A DNA stretch of 54,573 bases from positions 64,880-119,452 of the forward strand of contig JABDBI010000002.1 of assembly GCA_013288705.1 (NCBI GenBank), written 5' to 3'. Position numbers and translations under genes: made by a program. Positions within the stretch are counted from its first letter, which is position 1, and each line of letters begins with the position of its first letter. The notes below the pieces were generated by a model that was not told the origin of the DNA, did not search any database, and worked only from the letters and a program-made list of their open reading frames with translations. The DNA comes from Methanobacteriota archaeon. GTDB lineage: Bacteria > Myxococcota > UBA727 > JABDBI01. Positions 32,165 to 40,996 of this stretch are shown here, in pieces.

Positions 32165-33915
32165 ACGGTTTGTTCTGCCAAATGCCGAAAGACTGTACGT
32201 GGATCAACGCCCAGTTCTTTGGCCGTTTTTGTGCGATTGCCTGCGTTTCGTTCCAAGGCATCTAAAATATATTGCTTGCGAAATCGTTCCAGTGCGGCGG
32301 ATAGAGGTAAGACATTGGCCATGATGTCTTCGGCAATGTCCAAGTCGTATGGTCCAATACGGTTCGTTTCGCACATCACGAGGGCGCGCCGCAATCGGTT
32401 TTCTAATTGGCGCACATTGCCCGGCCAGCTGTAATTGAGTAGTGCGTTTTGCGCTTCTTCCGTTAACCCTGTGATTGATTTACCATAGACTTGCGCCAAT
32501 TTTTGCAGGAAGTAGTTGGCGATCACCAGCACATCATTGCCGCGCTCCCTGAGGGGCGGAACGTCGATTTGCACAACGTTGAGGCGATAGTAGAGATCCT
32601 CACGGAAGGAGCTCTCCTTGACCATCGCAAGCAGAGGGCGATGGGTCGCGCTAATAATGCGAATATCGACTTCTTCTGGCACTGTGCCGCCCACACGCGT
32701 AATACAGTGGTCTTGCAACGCGCGCAGGATCTTGACTTGCAGGTGCAGCGGCATTTCACCTATCTCATCGAGAAATAGTGTTCCCCCGTGCGCTGCCTGA
32801 AAGCGACCGATGTGATTGCCTGTAGCGCCGGTAAAAGAGCCCTTCGCGTGGCCAAACAACTCGCTTTCCAGAAGATTCTCTGGAATTGCTCCGCAATTGA
32901 TGACGACAAAAGGACCATCAGCTCGGTTGGACCTTCGATGCAACTCACGGGCGATAAGCTCTTTACCTGTTCCAGTTTCACCGGTGATGAGCACGCTGAT
33001 GTCTGCTTGCGCAACCTTGTCGATGGCACGGAACACGGTTTGCATACCGCTGCAGCTGCCAATGATGCTGCCGAACTTTGTATATTCTAAGCTGGCCTTT
33101 AAACTATCCTTTTCCGCGTTGAGTGCGTTAATGTGAAACGCGTTTTGAACCAAAAGAGATGCCTGCGCAGCAAAAACCATCAATATCTCCAGGCTGGCTT
33201 GGTCGAAGGCGTGGGTAAACGAATTATTGCCCACATAAATGGCCCCAAACAGGTTTGCCTGGTGAATGAGTGGCACACACATCACAGAAGTCAGACGGTA
33301 GCTGACGACCGACATGCTAGACTTAAACTCTGCATCGCTCTGCGCATCGCTCACGACGACAGGACTCTTGTTTAGAAGAACCTTCTGTAGGATTGAATCG
33401 CTTAACGCGTCCTCCGACTGAGTCAGTGCTTCTTGGCGCCAATTTCGTGCAACTTTAATTTTTGGAGCACCCTCTTCAATCAAGACAAGAAGTCCCTTTT
33501 CTGCGCTAGAAATGGCGACGATCTCATCCATCAGTGCATTGAGTAGTTCGGGGATCTGTGTTTCAAGCGCGAGTCGACGAGAAAATTCAAGAAGGCGCAA
33601 ATAGGCTTTTACCTCTCTGCCTTCGTCCGTGTTTTGCTTCGCCTGCTGGGGGGGCAACTCTTGAAGAAAATGAAATATCGTGTCGGCGATATGAATTTCA
33701 TCACCGTGACAAAGCGTGTGTTGCAACACAGGCTTTTTACCAACGTATACTGGGCAGCGCTTATCGGTCGCAACAAGCGTCATGGTGTTCGCATTTTTGC
33801 TTAGGCGAGCTGCAACATTGGGAACGCTTTTGCTGTCAATGTGGAAGTCGGCGCTTTTATCCGAACCGATGGTCGTCAAACTCTTAAACAGGGGCTTGTT
33901 ATTCAGGAACGGCAT
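32161..33915 (-). CDS. Sigma-54-dependent activator with FHA, GAF, AAA+ and Fis-type HTH domains
   Basis: 584 residues from ATG 33915. A GTG at 33966 would add 17 residues, and neither start has a strong ribosome-binding site. An FHA-like sandwich (about 1-90, TTIGSDKSADFHID) suggests phosphothreonine sensing. A GAF domain follows (about 110-255, VSYRLTSVMCVPLIHQANLF). The AAA+ domain has Walker A GETGTGKELIARE, the sigma-54 contact loop as GSFTGA in place of consensus GAFTGA, and Walker B GGTLFLDEIGEMP. The C-terminal helix-turn-helix is NRTKTAKELGVDPRTVFRHL. FHA-linked activators of this kind are typical of Myxococcota-like bacteria. It is embedded between envelope-protein genes, which are candidate targets. 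It overlaps the TPR gene by 17 bases. Confidence 0.92.
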   Translation of the reverse strand: MPFLNNKPLFKSLTTIGSDKSADFHIDSKSVPNVAARLSKNANTMTLVATDKRCPVYVGKKPVLQHTLCHGDEIHIADTIFHFLQELPPQQAKQNTDEGREVKAYLRLLEFSRRLALETQIPELLNALMDEIVAISSAEKGLLVLIEEGAPKIKVARNWRQEALTQSEDALSDSILQKVLLNKSPVVVSDAQSDAEFKSSMSVVSYRLTSVMCVPLIHQANLFGAIYVGNNSFTHAFDQASLEILMVFAAQASLLVQNAFHINALNAEKDSLKASLEYTKFGSIIGSCSGMQTVFRAIDKVAQADISVLITGETGTGKELIARELHRRSNRADGPFVVINCGAIPENLLESELFGHAKGSFTGATGNHIGRFQAAHGGTLFLDEIGEMPLHLQVKILRALQDHCITRVGGTVPEEVDIRIISATHRPLLAMVKESSFREDLYYRLNVVQIDVPPLRERGNDVLVIANYFLQKLAQVYGKSITGLTEEAQNALLNYSWPGNVRQLENRLRRALVMCETNRIGPYDLDIAEDIMANVLPLSAALERFRKQYILDALERNAGNRTKTAKELGVDPRTVFRHLAEQTV

Positions 33916-34753
33916 GGCGGTCAAGTTCTTGCAGAAATTCCGCGGTTTGTTGTTTGATATTGTCACTCGGAGGCGGGCTGCTTGGCAAGTTTAGCAGAGA
34001 ATCTGTGACGCTGTATATATACACGCCCAAGAAGAGTCCAAGCGCTGTGAATTGGACAGATTGTGCGATCGTATAGGAAGTCTTTGTGGAAGAGCTCGCA
34101 ACGCCAGATGTGCCAGAAGTGACGTAGGAGTTTTTCCACCAATAGGCGCTAATGTTGAGGGCAAGCAGCGCCCCTTCTGACGCAGCGATTAGGGCGCCCT
34201 TGGTGGTCTCGCCATTTTGAAATTGACCAAATCCAAAGGGAACAAAAGCGGCGAGCACGGCACTGTTGCGGCTTCTCTTTTTCTCCGGCTGTTCAGTCTT
34301 TACATCAGCGTGTTCTTTTTTTGGTGCTTGTTCCTCGTGGGCAGCTTTCTCGCGTGCTTGTTCTATTTCCTTCAGTTTTTCGTGGGTTTCAGTTTTGAGC
34401 GCGGCAAACAACTTGAGGACCTGCGGTGGCGTCGCGAAGGGGTCAAGGACATAATCTGGTTTTAGAAAAAGCAGGTCACGTAGTTCCTTTTCTGCTAGAT
34501 CTTTTTTTCCTTGCTGAAAATAGCAAACGCCAAGCATGTGGTAGAGATCTGCAAACTGGTTTTCATCGTCAAAATTATGGGTATCTTGCAGTGGCTTCAG
34601 GAGGCTTATGACGCGCTTGCAATCGTTTTTCTCAAACGCTTTCGCGCTTTGCTTAAGCGTTGCATGAACGTCCCCGGCGCGAACTCCAGAACAAAAAAAA
34701 CCGATTGCTATTAGCAAGAGCGTGCACGTTGCACGCTGAAAATGCGTTGTCAT
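33899..34753 (-). CDS. TPR-containing membrane protein
   Basis: 284 residues with a signal peptide (about 1-26, ending GVRAGD). One or two tetratricopeptide-like units (LYHMLGVCYFQQGKKDLAEK, FLKPDYVLDPFATPPQVLKL) are followed by a charged Lys/Glu coiled-coil linker (about 118-160). Two or three hydrophobic segments follow (AAFVPFGFGQFQNGETTKGA, then a helix near the C-terminus). PFGFGQFQNGETTKG is a turn motif I associate with uncharacterised deltaproteobacterial TPR proteins. It lies eight bases after coaBC and overlaps the sigma-54 activator gene. Function unknown. Confidence 0.75.
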   Translation of the reverse strand: MTTHFQRATCTLLLIAIGFFCSGVRAGDVHATLKQSAKAFEKNDCKRVISLLKPLQDTHNFDDENQFADLYHMLGVCYFQQGKKDLAEKELRDLLFLKPDYVLDPFATPPQVLKLFAALKTETHEKLKEIEQAREKAAHEEQAPKKEHADVKTEQPEKKRSRNSAVLAAFVPFGFGQFQNGETTKGALIAASEGALLALNISAYWWKNSYVTSGTSGVASSSTKTSYTIAQSVQFTALGLFLGVYIYSVTDSLLNLPSSPPPSDNIKQQTAEFLQELDRHAVPE

Positions 34754-34761
34754 CGCGAAAA

Positions 34762-35970
34762 TTAATAACGCAAAACCTGTTGCAATACAACGTCGAGGAT
34801 GCGGTCGGCGACCTCATCTTTGCTCGCCTGAGCAATTTCTTTGACGACCGCTTCACGATTCACGATAATTACTGCGTTGGTGTCGGATAAAAAGCCATTT
34901 TTCTTATCGCTGACGTCGTTCGCACAAATGAGATCGGCCCCTTTATCTTGGCATTTTTGGACAGCGTTTGTGATGATGTTTGAAGTTTCCGCCGCGAAGC
35001 CAACAAGAAAAGGCTTACTTGTCAACTGCCCCAGCGACGCTAAAATATCGGGATTCTTCTCAAGCTCTAGTGTGTGGGTGGGATGATCTGCCTTTTTGAT
35101 TTTTTCTTTGGCTACATGAACGGGCCGGAAATCTGCCACGGCAGCACACAGGACGGCAATGTCTGTGTGGGTTGCAAGCTTCATGGTTTGTGCAAACATC
35201 TGTTCTGCGCTTTTAACTGCGTAAGAGAATAGCTGGTTGAGTTTTGGGATCGCTACTTGCAAAGGGCCATGAACCAAGTGGACCTGCGCGCCGCGGTGGG
35301 CGAAGGCACGTGCCAAGGCAACGCCCATTTTACCGGAGGAGTAATTGGAGATAAACCGAACAGGGTCAATTTCTTCGAGCGTTGGACCAGCGGTGACGAT
35401 GACACGCTTGCCCACATAGTCCTTGGGTGCGAGTTGGTATAAAATTTCTTCCAGTATTTTTGCGGGCTCTGCCATGCGACCAATGCCGGTCCTGCCAGAC
35501 GCAAGATCACCTTCTGCTGGACCGACAATAATGACGCCCCTCTTTTGCAGTGTAGCGACGTTTTCTTGCGTCGCGGGGTGCTGCCACATATGCGTTTCCA
35601 TCGCCGGCGCTACAATGACCGGACCTTGAAACGAGAGCAGGGTTTGCAGCAAAACTTCATCGGCCATGCCATGGGCCATTTTGGCCAAAAGATCACAGGT
35701 GGCCGGTGCGACTACCATCAAATTGGCCCTATAGGCTTCTTCGATGTGGCTGATGATGCCTCCCTCGACTTGTAAGGGTTTGCTGAGGCAAGTTGAGCCA
35801 GACAGCGCTTCTAAAGATAGTTCCGTGACAAAGTGCAGCGCTGACCTAGTTGGCGCAGGCCGCACAGATGCTCCATGTTTCTTGAGCAGGCGAATAAGCT
35901 CAAGCGTGCGGTAGGCCGAAATACCCCCGCCAACTCCCACCAGAACATGTTTGTCTGAAAGCGTGATCAC
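34762..35970 (-). CDS. coaBC: Bifunctional phosphopantothenoylcysteine decarboxylase/phosphopantothenate-cysteine ligase
   Basis: Two consecutive steps of coenzyme A synthesis. 402 residues. The N-terminal flavoprotein decarboxylase half (about 1-180) has GGISAYRTLELIRLL and the catalytic His75 (ISHIEEAY). The C-terminal ligase half has AGPTLEEIDPVRFISNYSSG and KMGVALARAF, with KKADHPTHTLELEKNPDILA. The decarboxylase motif PxMNxxMW is PAMETHMW (Glu125 for Asn125), and the lid cysteine position 158 is Ser (DLASGRTGIGRM), using E. coli Dfp numbering, which happens to coincide. It appears to head the operon continuing into the TPR, regulator and lipoprotein genes. Confidence 0.94.
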   Translation of the reverse strand: MITLSDKHVLVGVGGGISAYRTLELIRLLKKHGASVRPAPTRSALHFVTELSLEALSGSTCLSKPLQVEGGIISHIEEAYRANLMVVAPATCDLLAKMAHGMADEVLLQTLLSFQGPVIVAPAMETHMWQHPATQENVATLQKRGVIIVGPAEGDLASGRTGIGRMAEPAKILEEILYQLAPKDYVGKRVIVTAGPTLEEIDPVRFISNYSSGKMGVALARAFAHRGAQVHLVHGPLQVAIPKLNQLFSYAVKSAEQMFAQTMKLATHTDIAVLCAAVADFRPVHVAKEKIKKADHPTHTLELEKNPDILASLGQLTSKPFLVGFAAETSNIITNAVQKCQDKGADLICANDVSDKKNGFLSDTNAVIIVNREAVVKEIAQASKDEVADRILDVVLQQVLRY

Positions 35971-36023
35971 AGGTTAATTCTACCGTGCCAATATGATAAG
36001 GGAAAGGGTCCTTTGAGGTGGAA

Positions 36024-36392
36024 ATGTCGAAAATTGACGGTCGGGCGGCTCTTCTGCTTGCATCCAAGGCTGATCGCTCAGCTTTGCCGGCCTTGTATCA
36101 AGCTGCCCTTGATCTCACGGCCCCTGCGGATACGCGAGCACGTGTGATGCGCGCCATCGCAGAACTGGTAGATGGAAGAGATGCATTCGACGAGAGTGCG
36201 ATGGCAACTTTTGCAAAATTGGAGCAGGATGCTGATCATCTGGTGCGCGGCTATTTGGCAAGGACCTATTGGCGTATCGGTGGTTTGGTAGGTCAGGAAC
36301 GGCTGCAGAAGATGGCCAACGATCGCCACGCATGGGTTCGGGAACAAGTTTCAGATCCCCCTATGCAATTGGCGGGCGTTGGTCAAGGATGA
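36024..36392 (+). CDS. Small HEAT-like helical protein, unknown function
   Basis: 122 residues. ATG 36024 is used because GAGGTG lies just upstream. Composition and spacing (ALPALYQAALDLTAPADTRA, RVMRAIAELVDGRD, HLVRGYLARTYWRIGG, ERLQKMANDRHAWVREQV) suggest two or three HEAT-type helical hairpins, that is, a protein-interaction module. No signal peptide. It ends 32 bases before mreB and is probably co-transcribed with it. Confidence 0.6.
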   Translation: MSKIDGRAALLLASKADRSALPALYQAALDLTAPADTRARVMRAIAELVDGRDAFDESAMATFAKLEQDADHLVRGYLARTYWRIGGLVGQERLQKMANDRHAWVREQVSDPPMQLAGVGQG

Positions 36393-36423
36393 ATGGGTCA
36401 GAGATAAAAAGGGGCTTGCAAAA

Positions 36424-37449
36424 GTGTTTGGTAAATTTTTCGGCATGTTTGGTATCGATCTTGCCATTGACCTAGGTACGGCCAATACCCTCGTGCATGT
36501 GCGCGGTTTGGGGATTGTGCTCAATGAACCCAGCGTGGTGGCGATTGTTAAAAATGGGCATCAGACAAAAGTGCTCGCCGTAGGTAAAGACGCGAAAGAA
36601 ATGTTGGGCAAGACGCCCGGAAATATTGTCGCTATACGGCCCATGCGTGACGGCGTCATCGCAGATTTTACCGTGACAGAAGCGATGATTAAGAGCTTCA
36701 TTGCCAAAGCAACGAAACGTTCTTTTTTTGTGCGCGGTCGTTTGATTATCTCGGTGCCCGCAGAAATTACGTCTATTGAGCAAAAAGCTGTGCGCGAGGC
36801 TGCGATGGGTGCGGGTGTGCGCGAAGTGCATCTCATCGAGCAACCGATGGCGGCAGCCGTGGGTGCGGGGCTTCCTGTTCGTGATGCCCGTGGCTCCATG
36901 ATTATCGACATTGGCGGTGGAACGACGGACGTGGCGGTGATCTCTCTCAACGGCATCGTGGCATCGCAGACTTTGCGTGTAGCGGGTGACAAACTCGACG
37001 AAGCCATCGTGAACTTTGTGCGCAAGCGTCACAATATTTTGATTGGCGAGCGCACTGCAGAATTGATTAAGATTAAGATCGGCTCTGCTGTGCCGCTTGA
37101 AGAAGAATTGCAGATCGAAGTGAAGGGCAGAGATTTGATCACCGGTGTTCCGCGATCCATTTCTGTGACCAGTTTTGAGGTGCGCGAGGCGTTGCAGGAT
37201 AGCATGCGCAAGTTTGTGCAGTGCTGTAAATCTGTGCTCGAGAGAACGCCACCAGAGCTATCTGCGGACATTATTGATCGCGGTATTGTGTTGTGCGGCG
37301 GTGGTGCACAGATCAAAGGGCTCGATAAATTGCTCTCTGAGCAGACGGGGATCCCGGTTTATGTTGCTGAGAACCCACTCTATGCGGTGGTAGATGGTGT
37401 TGGGCAAGTGCTCGAGAATATGGATACCTATCGTGGGCTTTTGCTGTAA
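36424..37449 (+). CDS. mreB: Rod-shape-determining actin-like protein MreB
   Basis: Bacterial actin that organises cell-wall elongation. 341 residues from GTG 36424 (MFGKFFGMFGIDLAIDLGTA), chosen by ribosome-binding site (AAAAGGGG nine bases upstream) and family N-termini. Phosphate-binding loops DLGTANTLVHV and DIGGGTTDVAVISLNG and the adenosine motif GIVLCGGGAQIKGLD are intact. mreC, mreD and rodA do not follow. The N-terminus is amphipathic and fits membrane binding. It points to a rod or curved cell. Confidence 0.97.
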   Translation: MFGKFFGMFGIDLAIDLGTANTLVHVRGLGIVLNEPSVVAIVKNGHQTKVLAVGKDAKEMLGKTPGNIVAIRPMRDGVIADFTVTEAMIKSFIAKATKRSFFVRGRLIISVPAEITSIEQKAVREAAMGAGVREVHLIEQPMAAAVGAGLPVRDARGSMIIDIGGGTTDVAVISLNGIVASQTLRVAGDKLDEAIVNFVRKRHNILIGERTAELIKIKIGSAVPLEEELQIEVKGRDLITGVPRSISVTSFEVREALQDSMRKFVQCCKSVLERTPPELSADIIDRGIVLCGGGAQIKGLDKLLSEQTGIPVYVAENPLYAVVDGVGQVLENMDTYRGLLL

Positions 37450-38206
37450 GTCTTTCGCTGCTACCTTGTGTCTTCTTCTGCTTGCTGGCTGTCCTAGACA
37501 TATTCCGGCAGTCGCCTTGCCTAAGCAAGAAGTTGAGATTGCGCTGAAGCTGCTTGCCAAAGAAAATGCTCGTCGGCATCAAGTGCAAGGTACGCTTCAG
37601 GCCAGGTTCTCTGGCTTAAAGCAGTTTTTGGGAAGTGTCGAAATCGATATCATCGCCCAAGCGCCTTCGCGAATTTATGTTGCGCAGCGCTCCTTTTTTT
37701 CGCAGCCGAGCAAATTATTTGCGAGCGATGGTGAAACATCGACGTTGCTTGATCTCGCGGATGTCAATAAGCCCCTCTACTTGCGCAGCAGCGCGCGATC
37801 GGGATCGATTGAGGGCATGTTGCCGATTGCTGTGTCACCAAGTGACATGACCGGGCTCTTGCTTGGCCAGGCTCCAATTGTAGACGCACAGATCACGGAT
37901 GCGCTGACAGACGGGAGCCAATTCCAATTGAGCTTACTGCAACCAGATGGGCGCAAAGCCGTCATTTGGATACGTCCCTCCGATGGGCTGATGGTGGCAT
38001 CTGCCATGTTTGATACAAGGGGTGACATGATTTATCACGTCGATTATGAAGATATGCGAGACGAGAAGGGTGTGATGTTTGCGCATCGATGGATTGTTCG
38101 GGCGAGGCATGGTGTTGATGAGATCAAGCTCATCTTGCAAGCGAAGGAAATTGAAATTAACGGACCTCTGTTTCCAAAAGAAGCTTTTTCTTTGCCCGCG
38201 CCATGA
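37433..38206 (+). CDS. LolB-like / DUF4292-type outer-membrane lipoprotein
   Basis: 257 residues from GTG 37433, which overlaps mreB by 17 bases and gives a perfect lipoprotein signal (CLLLLAGC, Cys20). The mature part is beta-rich: VQGTLQARFSGLKQFLGSVE, PSRIYVAQRSFFSQPSKLFA, LMVASAMFDTRGDMIYHVDY. This matches the LolA/LolB-like half-barrel pattern common to outer-membrane lipoproteins of the DUF4292 type. A role in lipoprotein or lipid transfer is inferred from fold resemblance only. Confidence 0.7.
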   Translation: MGFCCKSFAATLCLLLLAGCPRHIPAVALPKQEVEIALKLLAKENARRHQVQGTLQARFSGLKQFLGSVEIDIIAQAPSRIYVAQRSFFSQPSKLFASDGETSTLLDLADVNKPLYLRSSARSGSIEGMLPIAVSPSDMTGLLLGQAPIVDAQITDALTDGSQFQLSLLQPDGRKAVIWIRPSDGLMVASAMFDTRGDMIYHVDYEDMRDEKGVMFAHRWIVRARHGVDEIKLILQAKEIEINGPLFPKEAFSLPAP

Positions 38207-38221
38207 GCTAGTTGAGGGATT

Positions 38222-39199
38222 ATGCTCGAAGAAGTTTTAAAAATCCAAGATCTAACGGTTGAGTTCGCCACCGATGAGGGCGCTATCCGCGCTGTCGATG
38301 GCGTGAATCTGAAGATTAAGAAAGGCAAAACGCTCGGTGTGGTCGGTGAGTCTGGCTGTGGCAAGAGTGTGACGGCTTTGAGTATCATGCGCTTGATCCC
38401 CATGCCACCAGGGAGATTTGCCAGCGGCGTGATCGACTACGAAGGTCGCAATTTGCGCGATCTGCCTGAGAAGGAGATGCGTGCGCTTCGAGGCAATCGC
38501 ATCTCGATGATATTTCAGGAGCCGATGACCTCGCTCAATCCGGTGTTTACCATCGGCGATCAGATTGCCGAGGCTGTGCGTCTACATCAAGGTGTTAGCA
38601 GGAAGGAGGCGATGGATAAAGCGGTCGATATGCTCCATCTCGTTGGTATTCCGGTGCCGGAAGAGCGCATCAAAACCTACCCGCACCAGCTTTCGGGTGG
38701 CATGCGCCAGCGTGTGATGATCGCCATGGCGTTATCGTGCAAGCCAGATTTACTGATTGCCGATGAGCCGACCACGGCTCTTGATGTGACCATTCAAGCG
38801 CAAATCATGGAGCTTCTCAATCGTTTGCAGCGAGAGATGGGGATGAGCATCATTCTCATCACCCATGACCTAGGTGTGGTAGCGGAAACCTGTGACGATG
38901 TGACGGTGATGTATGCCGGTCGGGTGGTTGAAGAGGCGAACGTCAATGCGATTTTTCAAAAGCCGCTTCATCCCTACACCCATGGCTTGTTGAATTCTGT
39001 TCCGGGATTTAACCAAGAGGGGACGCGCTTGAAGACGATCCCGGGGCTGGTGCCAAACCTGTTGCGTTTACCTAAGGGTTGTCGTTTTCAAGATCGCTGC
39101 CCGCGGGTAATTGGGCGTTGTCGAGAAGTGGAGCCAGAGCTTGAAGAAATGTCGCCGGGGCATTTTGCTCGCTGCTATAACCCCGTGCCGCATAATTGA
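38222..39199 (+). CDS. dppD: Oligo/dipeptide ABC transporter ATPase (DppD/OppD type)
   Basis: 325 residues. Walker [16 protein letters not shown], signature [15 protein letters not shown], Walker [15 protein letters not shown], and the H-loop ITHDLGVV. The C-terminal extension [19 protein letters not shown] (Cys-rich) is typical of the peptide-transport subgroup and binds an iron-sulfur cluster in some members. It is followed after 14 bases by the paired ATPase. No permease or solute-binding gene is adjacent, so substrate is unknown. Confidence 0.92.
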   Translation: MLEEVLKIQDLTVEFATDEGAIRAVDGVNLKIKKGKTLGVVGESGCGKSVTALSIMRLIPMPPGRFASGVIDYEGRNLRDLPEKEMRALRGNRISMIFQEPMTSLNPVFTIGDQIAEAVRLHQGVSRKEAMDKAVDMLHLVGIPVPEERIKTYPHQLSGGMRQRVMIAMALSCKPDLLIADEPTTALDVTIQAQIMELLNRLQREMGMSIILITHDLGVVAETCDDVTVMYAGRVVEEANVNAIFQKPLHPYTHGLLNSVPGFNQEGTRLKTIPGLVPNLLRLPKGCRFQDRCPRVIGRCREVEPELEEMSPGHFARCYNPVPHN

Positions 39200-39213
39200 C
39201 GGAGAAGCTGAAG

Positions 39214-40209
39214 ATGGAAACGAGCGTGCAACCCGACAAGCTTCTCGAAGTGAAAAACCTCAAAAAGTACTTTCCCGTAACCAAGGGGACGTTTCGTAAG
39301 GTCACGCAGCAGTTGCGTGCAGTAGACGACGTCACGTTCGATATTTTTCGCGGCGAAACGCTCGGTTTGGTGGGTGAGTCTGGCTGTGGGAAGTCGACGC
39401 TTGGGCGAACGGTGCTTCGCCTATATGAACCCACAGCAGGCAAGTTGAGTTATAATCATCAAGATATTACCAACTTGCCGATGTCGCAGCTTCGATCATT
39501 GCGACGCAGCATGCAGATTATTTTTCAGGATCCCTACGCTTCACTGAACCCGCGCATGACTGTGGGCAATATCATTGGTGAGGCGTTGCAGATTCACAAA
39601 TTGTTTCCAGACAAGAGCAGCCGTGAAAAACGGGTACTCGATTTGTTGTCGCTCGTTGGTTTGAGACCGGAGGCGATGCAGCGGTATCCACATGAATTTT
39701 CTGGCGGGCAGCGTCAGCGCATAGGCATTGCGCGAGCTTTGGCAGTGGAGCCAAAATTTATTGTTTGCGATGAGCCCATTTCGGCACTCGATGTCTCTAT
39801 TCAGGCACAGATTGTGAACTTGCTGCAAGATTTGCAAGAGCAGCTTGGGTTGACGTATCTGTTCATAGCGCACGACCTGATGGTGGTGAAGCATATCTCC
39901 ACGCGTGTGGCGGTGATGTATCTGGGTAATATTGTCGAGGTGGCGCCGGCGAAGGCGCTTTATGCAGATCCGAAGCATCCCTATACGCAGGCGCTACTGA
40001 GTGCGGTGCCATTGCCGGACCCCACACGTAAGCATCAGCGTGTGATGTTGAAGGGCGAGGTGCCGAGTCCGATTAATCCGCCACAGGGATGCAAATTTCA
40101 TCCACGGTGTCCGCAGGTGATGGAGATTTGCCGCCATCAGGCTCCGCCGCTGATTTCCATTGGCGAGGGGCGGCAGGTGGCGTGTCATTTGTATCCGCCT
40201 AAGGCTTGA
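39214..40209 (+). CDS. dppF: Oligo/dipeptide ABC transporter ATPase (DppF/OppF type)
   Basis: 331 residues from ATG 39214, with GGAGAAG upstream at 39201-39207. Walker [14 protein letters not shown], signature [15 protein letters not shown], Walker [16 protein letters not shown]-terminal [19 protein letters not shown]. The N-terminus [20 protein letters not shown] is typical of OppF. It makes a heterodimer with the preceding ATPase. Permeases must be encoded elsewhere. Confidence 0.92.
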   Translation: METSVQPDKLLEVKNLKKYFPVTKGTFRKVTQQLRAVDDVTFDIFRGETLGLVGESGCGKSTLGRTVLRLYEPTAGKLSYNHQDITNLPMSQLRSLRRSMQIIFQDPYASLNPRMTVGNIIGEALQIHKLFPDKSSREKRVLDLLSLVGLRPEAMQRYPHEFSGGQRQRIGIARALAVEPKFIVCDEPISALDVSIQAQIVNLLQDLQEQLGLTYLFIAHDLMVVKHISTRVAVMYLGNIVEVAPAKALYADPKHPYTQALLSAVPLPDPTRKHQRVMLKGEVPSPINPPQGCKFHPRCPQVMEICRHQAPPLISIGEGRQVACHLYPPKA

Positions 40210-40221
40210 CGCGGATCATGC

Positions 40222-40497
40222 TCAGCTTGCTGAAAAGCCGTCGGGAAGCGCATTGATCGTTGAGACAATTTCCGTTCGGCTAACCTGATGCTCATCAAAA
40301 GTTACTTCTACCTTGGTGCTTCGATGATTGGCTTTGACCCGACTGACGCCGTTAAGTAGGCGCACCGCCTGCTCAACTTTCTGCTCGCATGAAGAACAGA
40401 TCATGCCTTTCACTTTGATTTCAGCTGTGGCGGCATGAAGAGCCATCGGTGCAAAAAGCACAAGAGCGACTCGTAGGAGCCTGCTGCGTAAATTCAT
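40222..40497 (-). CDS. Small exported heavy-metal-associated (HMA) protein
   Basis: 91 residues. A signal peptide (about 1-22, LVLFAPMALHAATA) is followed by one HMA domain with the metal motif GMICSSC and the family pattern KVEQAVRLLNGVSRVKA. MerP-like periplasmic carriers have this layout. No P-type ATPase or mer gene is adjacent, so the metal (copper, mercury or other) is unassigned. It is convergent with dppF, 12 bases away. Confidence 0.85.
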   Translation of the reverse strand: MNLRSRLLRVALVLFAPMALHAATAEIKVKGMICSSCEQKVEQAVRLLNGVSRVKANHRSTKVEVTFDEHQVSRTEIVSTINALPDGFSAS

Positions 40498-40564
40498 AAT
40501 TGTCTCCTTTGCAAAGCCGAGATATCACAATAGTGTCGCATGCAAACGGGAAAAGAAGACTCAA

Positions 40565-40996
40565 ATGGCATTTTCATCAAATACAGGTAAAGGTATCGGG
40601 GGCTCCTTCCCCCCCATGAGCGAGATCAATGTGACGCCCTTTGTGGATGTCATGTTGGTGCTCTTGGTTATTTTCATGGTTACAGCGCCGATGATGGTGC
40701 AGGGCCTGCAGGTGCAACTTCCTGAAACCAAGTCCGAACCAGTCGCCAACGCCGAAGGAAAGCTGGTGCTAACCCTCATGCGTGATCACCGTGTGTTAAT
40801 TGGCGATATCGAAGTGCCGCTGGCCAAACTCAAAGATCTTCTGGCCAATAATGCCAAAGTGAAAGCCGATAAAGAAGTTTTGCTGAAAGCCGACGCACAT
40901 TTGAGTTATGGTTTTGTCATGAAGGTCATGGCCATGGCCAAAGATGGTGGCGCGGAAAATATTGGCATGATCACCGAGCCAGAGCATGAAGGATAG
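40565..40996 (+). CDS. tolR: TolR/ExbD-type proton-motor stator protein
   Basis: 143 residues. An N-terminal cytoplasmic stub is followed by MSEINVTPFVDVMLVLLVIF, a transmembrane helix with the conserved Asp of the ion path, and a periplasmic domain. It overlaps the TolA/TonB-like gene by 11 bases and precedes tolB, so TolR is preferred to ExbD. The usual upstream tolQ is absent; the HMA gene on the other strand lies there instead. Confidence 0.9.
   Translation: MAFSSNTGKGIGGSFPPMSEINVTPFVDVMLVLLVIFMVTAPMMVQGLQVQLPETKSEPVANAEGKLVLTLMRDHRVLIGDIEVPLAKLKDLLANNAKVKADKEVLLKADAHLSYGFVMKVMAMAKDGGAENIGMITEPEHEG

Noticed and set aside
40596-40618. Another family 1 palindrome in tolR (GGGGGCTCC / CCCCCC)
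   Set aside because: Only short G and C tracts; the AAATCC and AAAGGG edges of the consensus are absent.
40620-40760. ExbD for TonB-dependent import instead of TolR
   Set aside because: Sequence alone cannot separate them, but adjacency to a TolA-like gene and tolB favours Tol.
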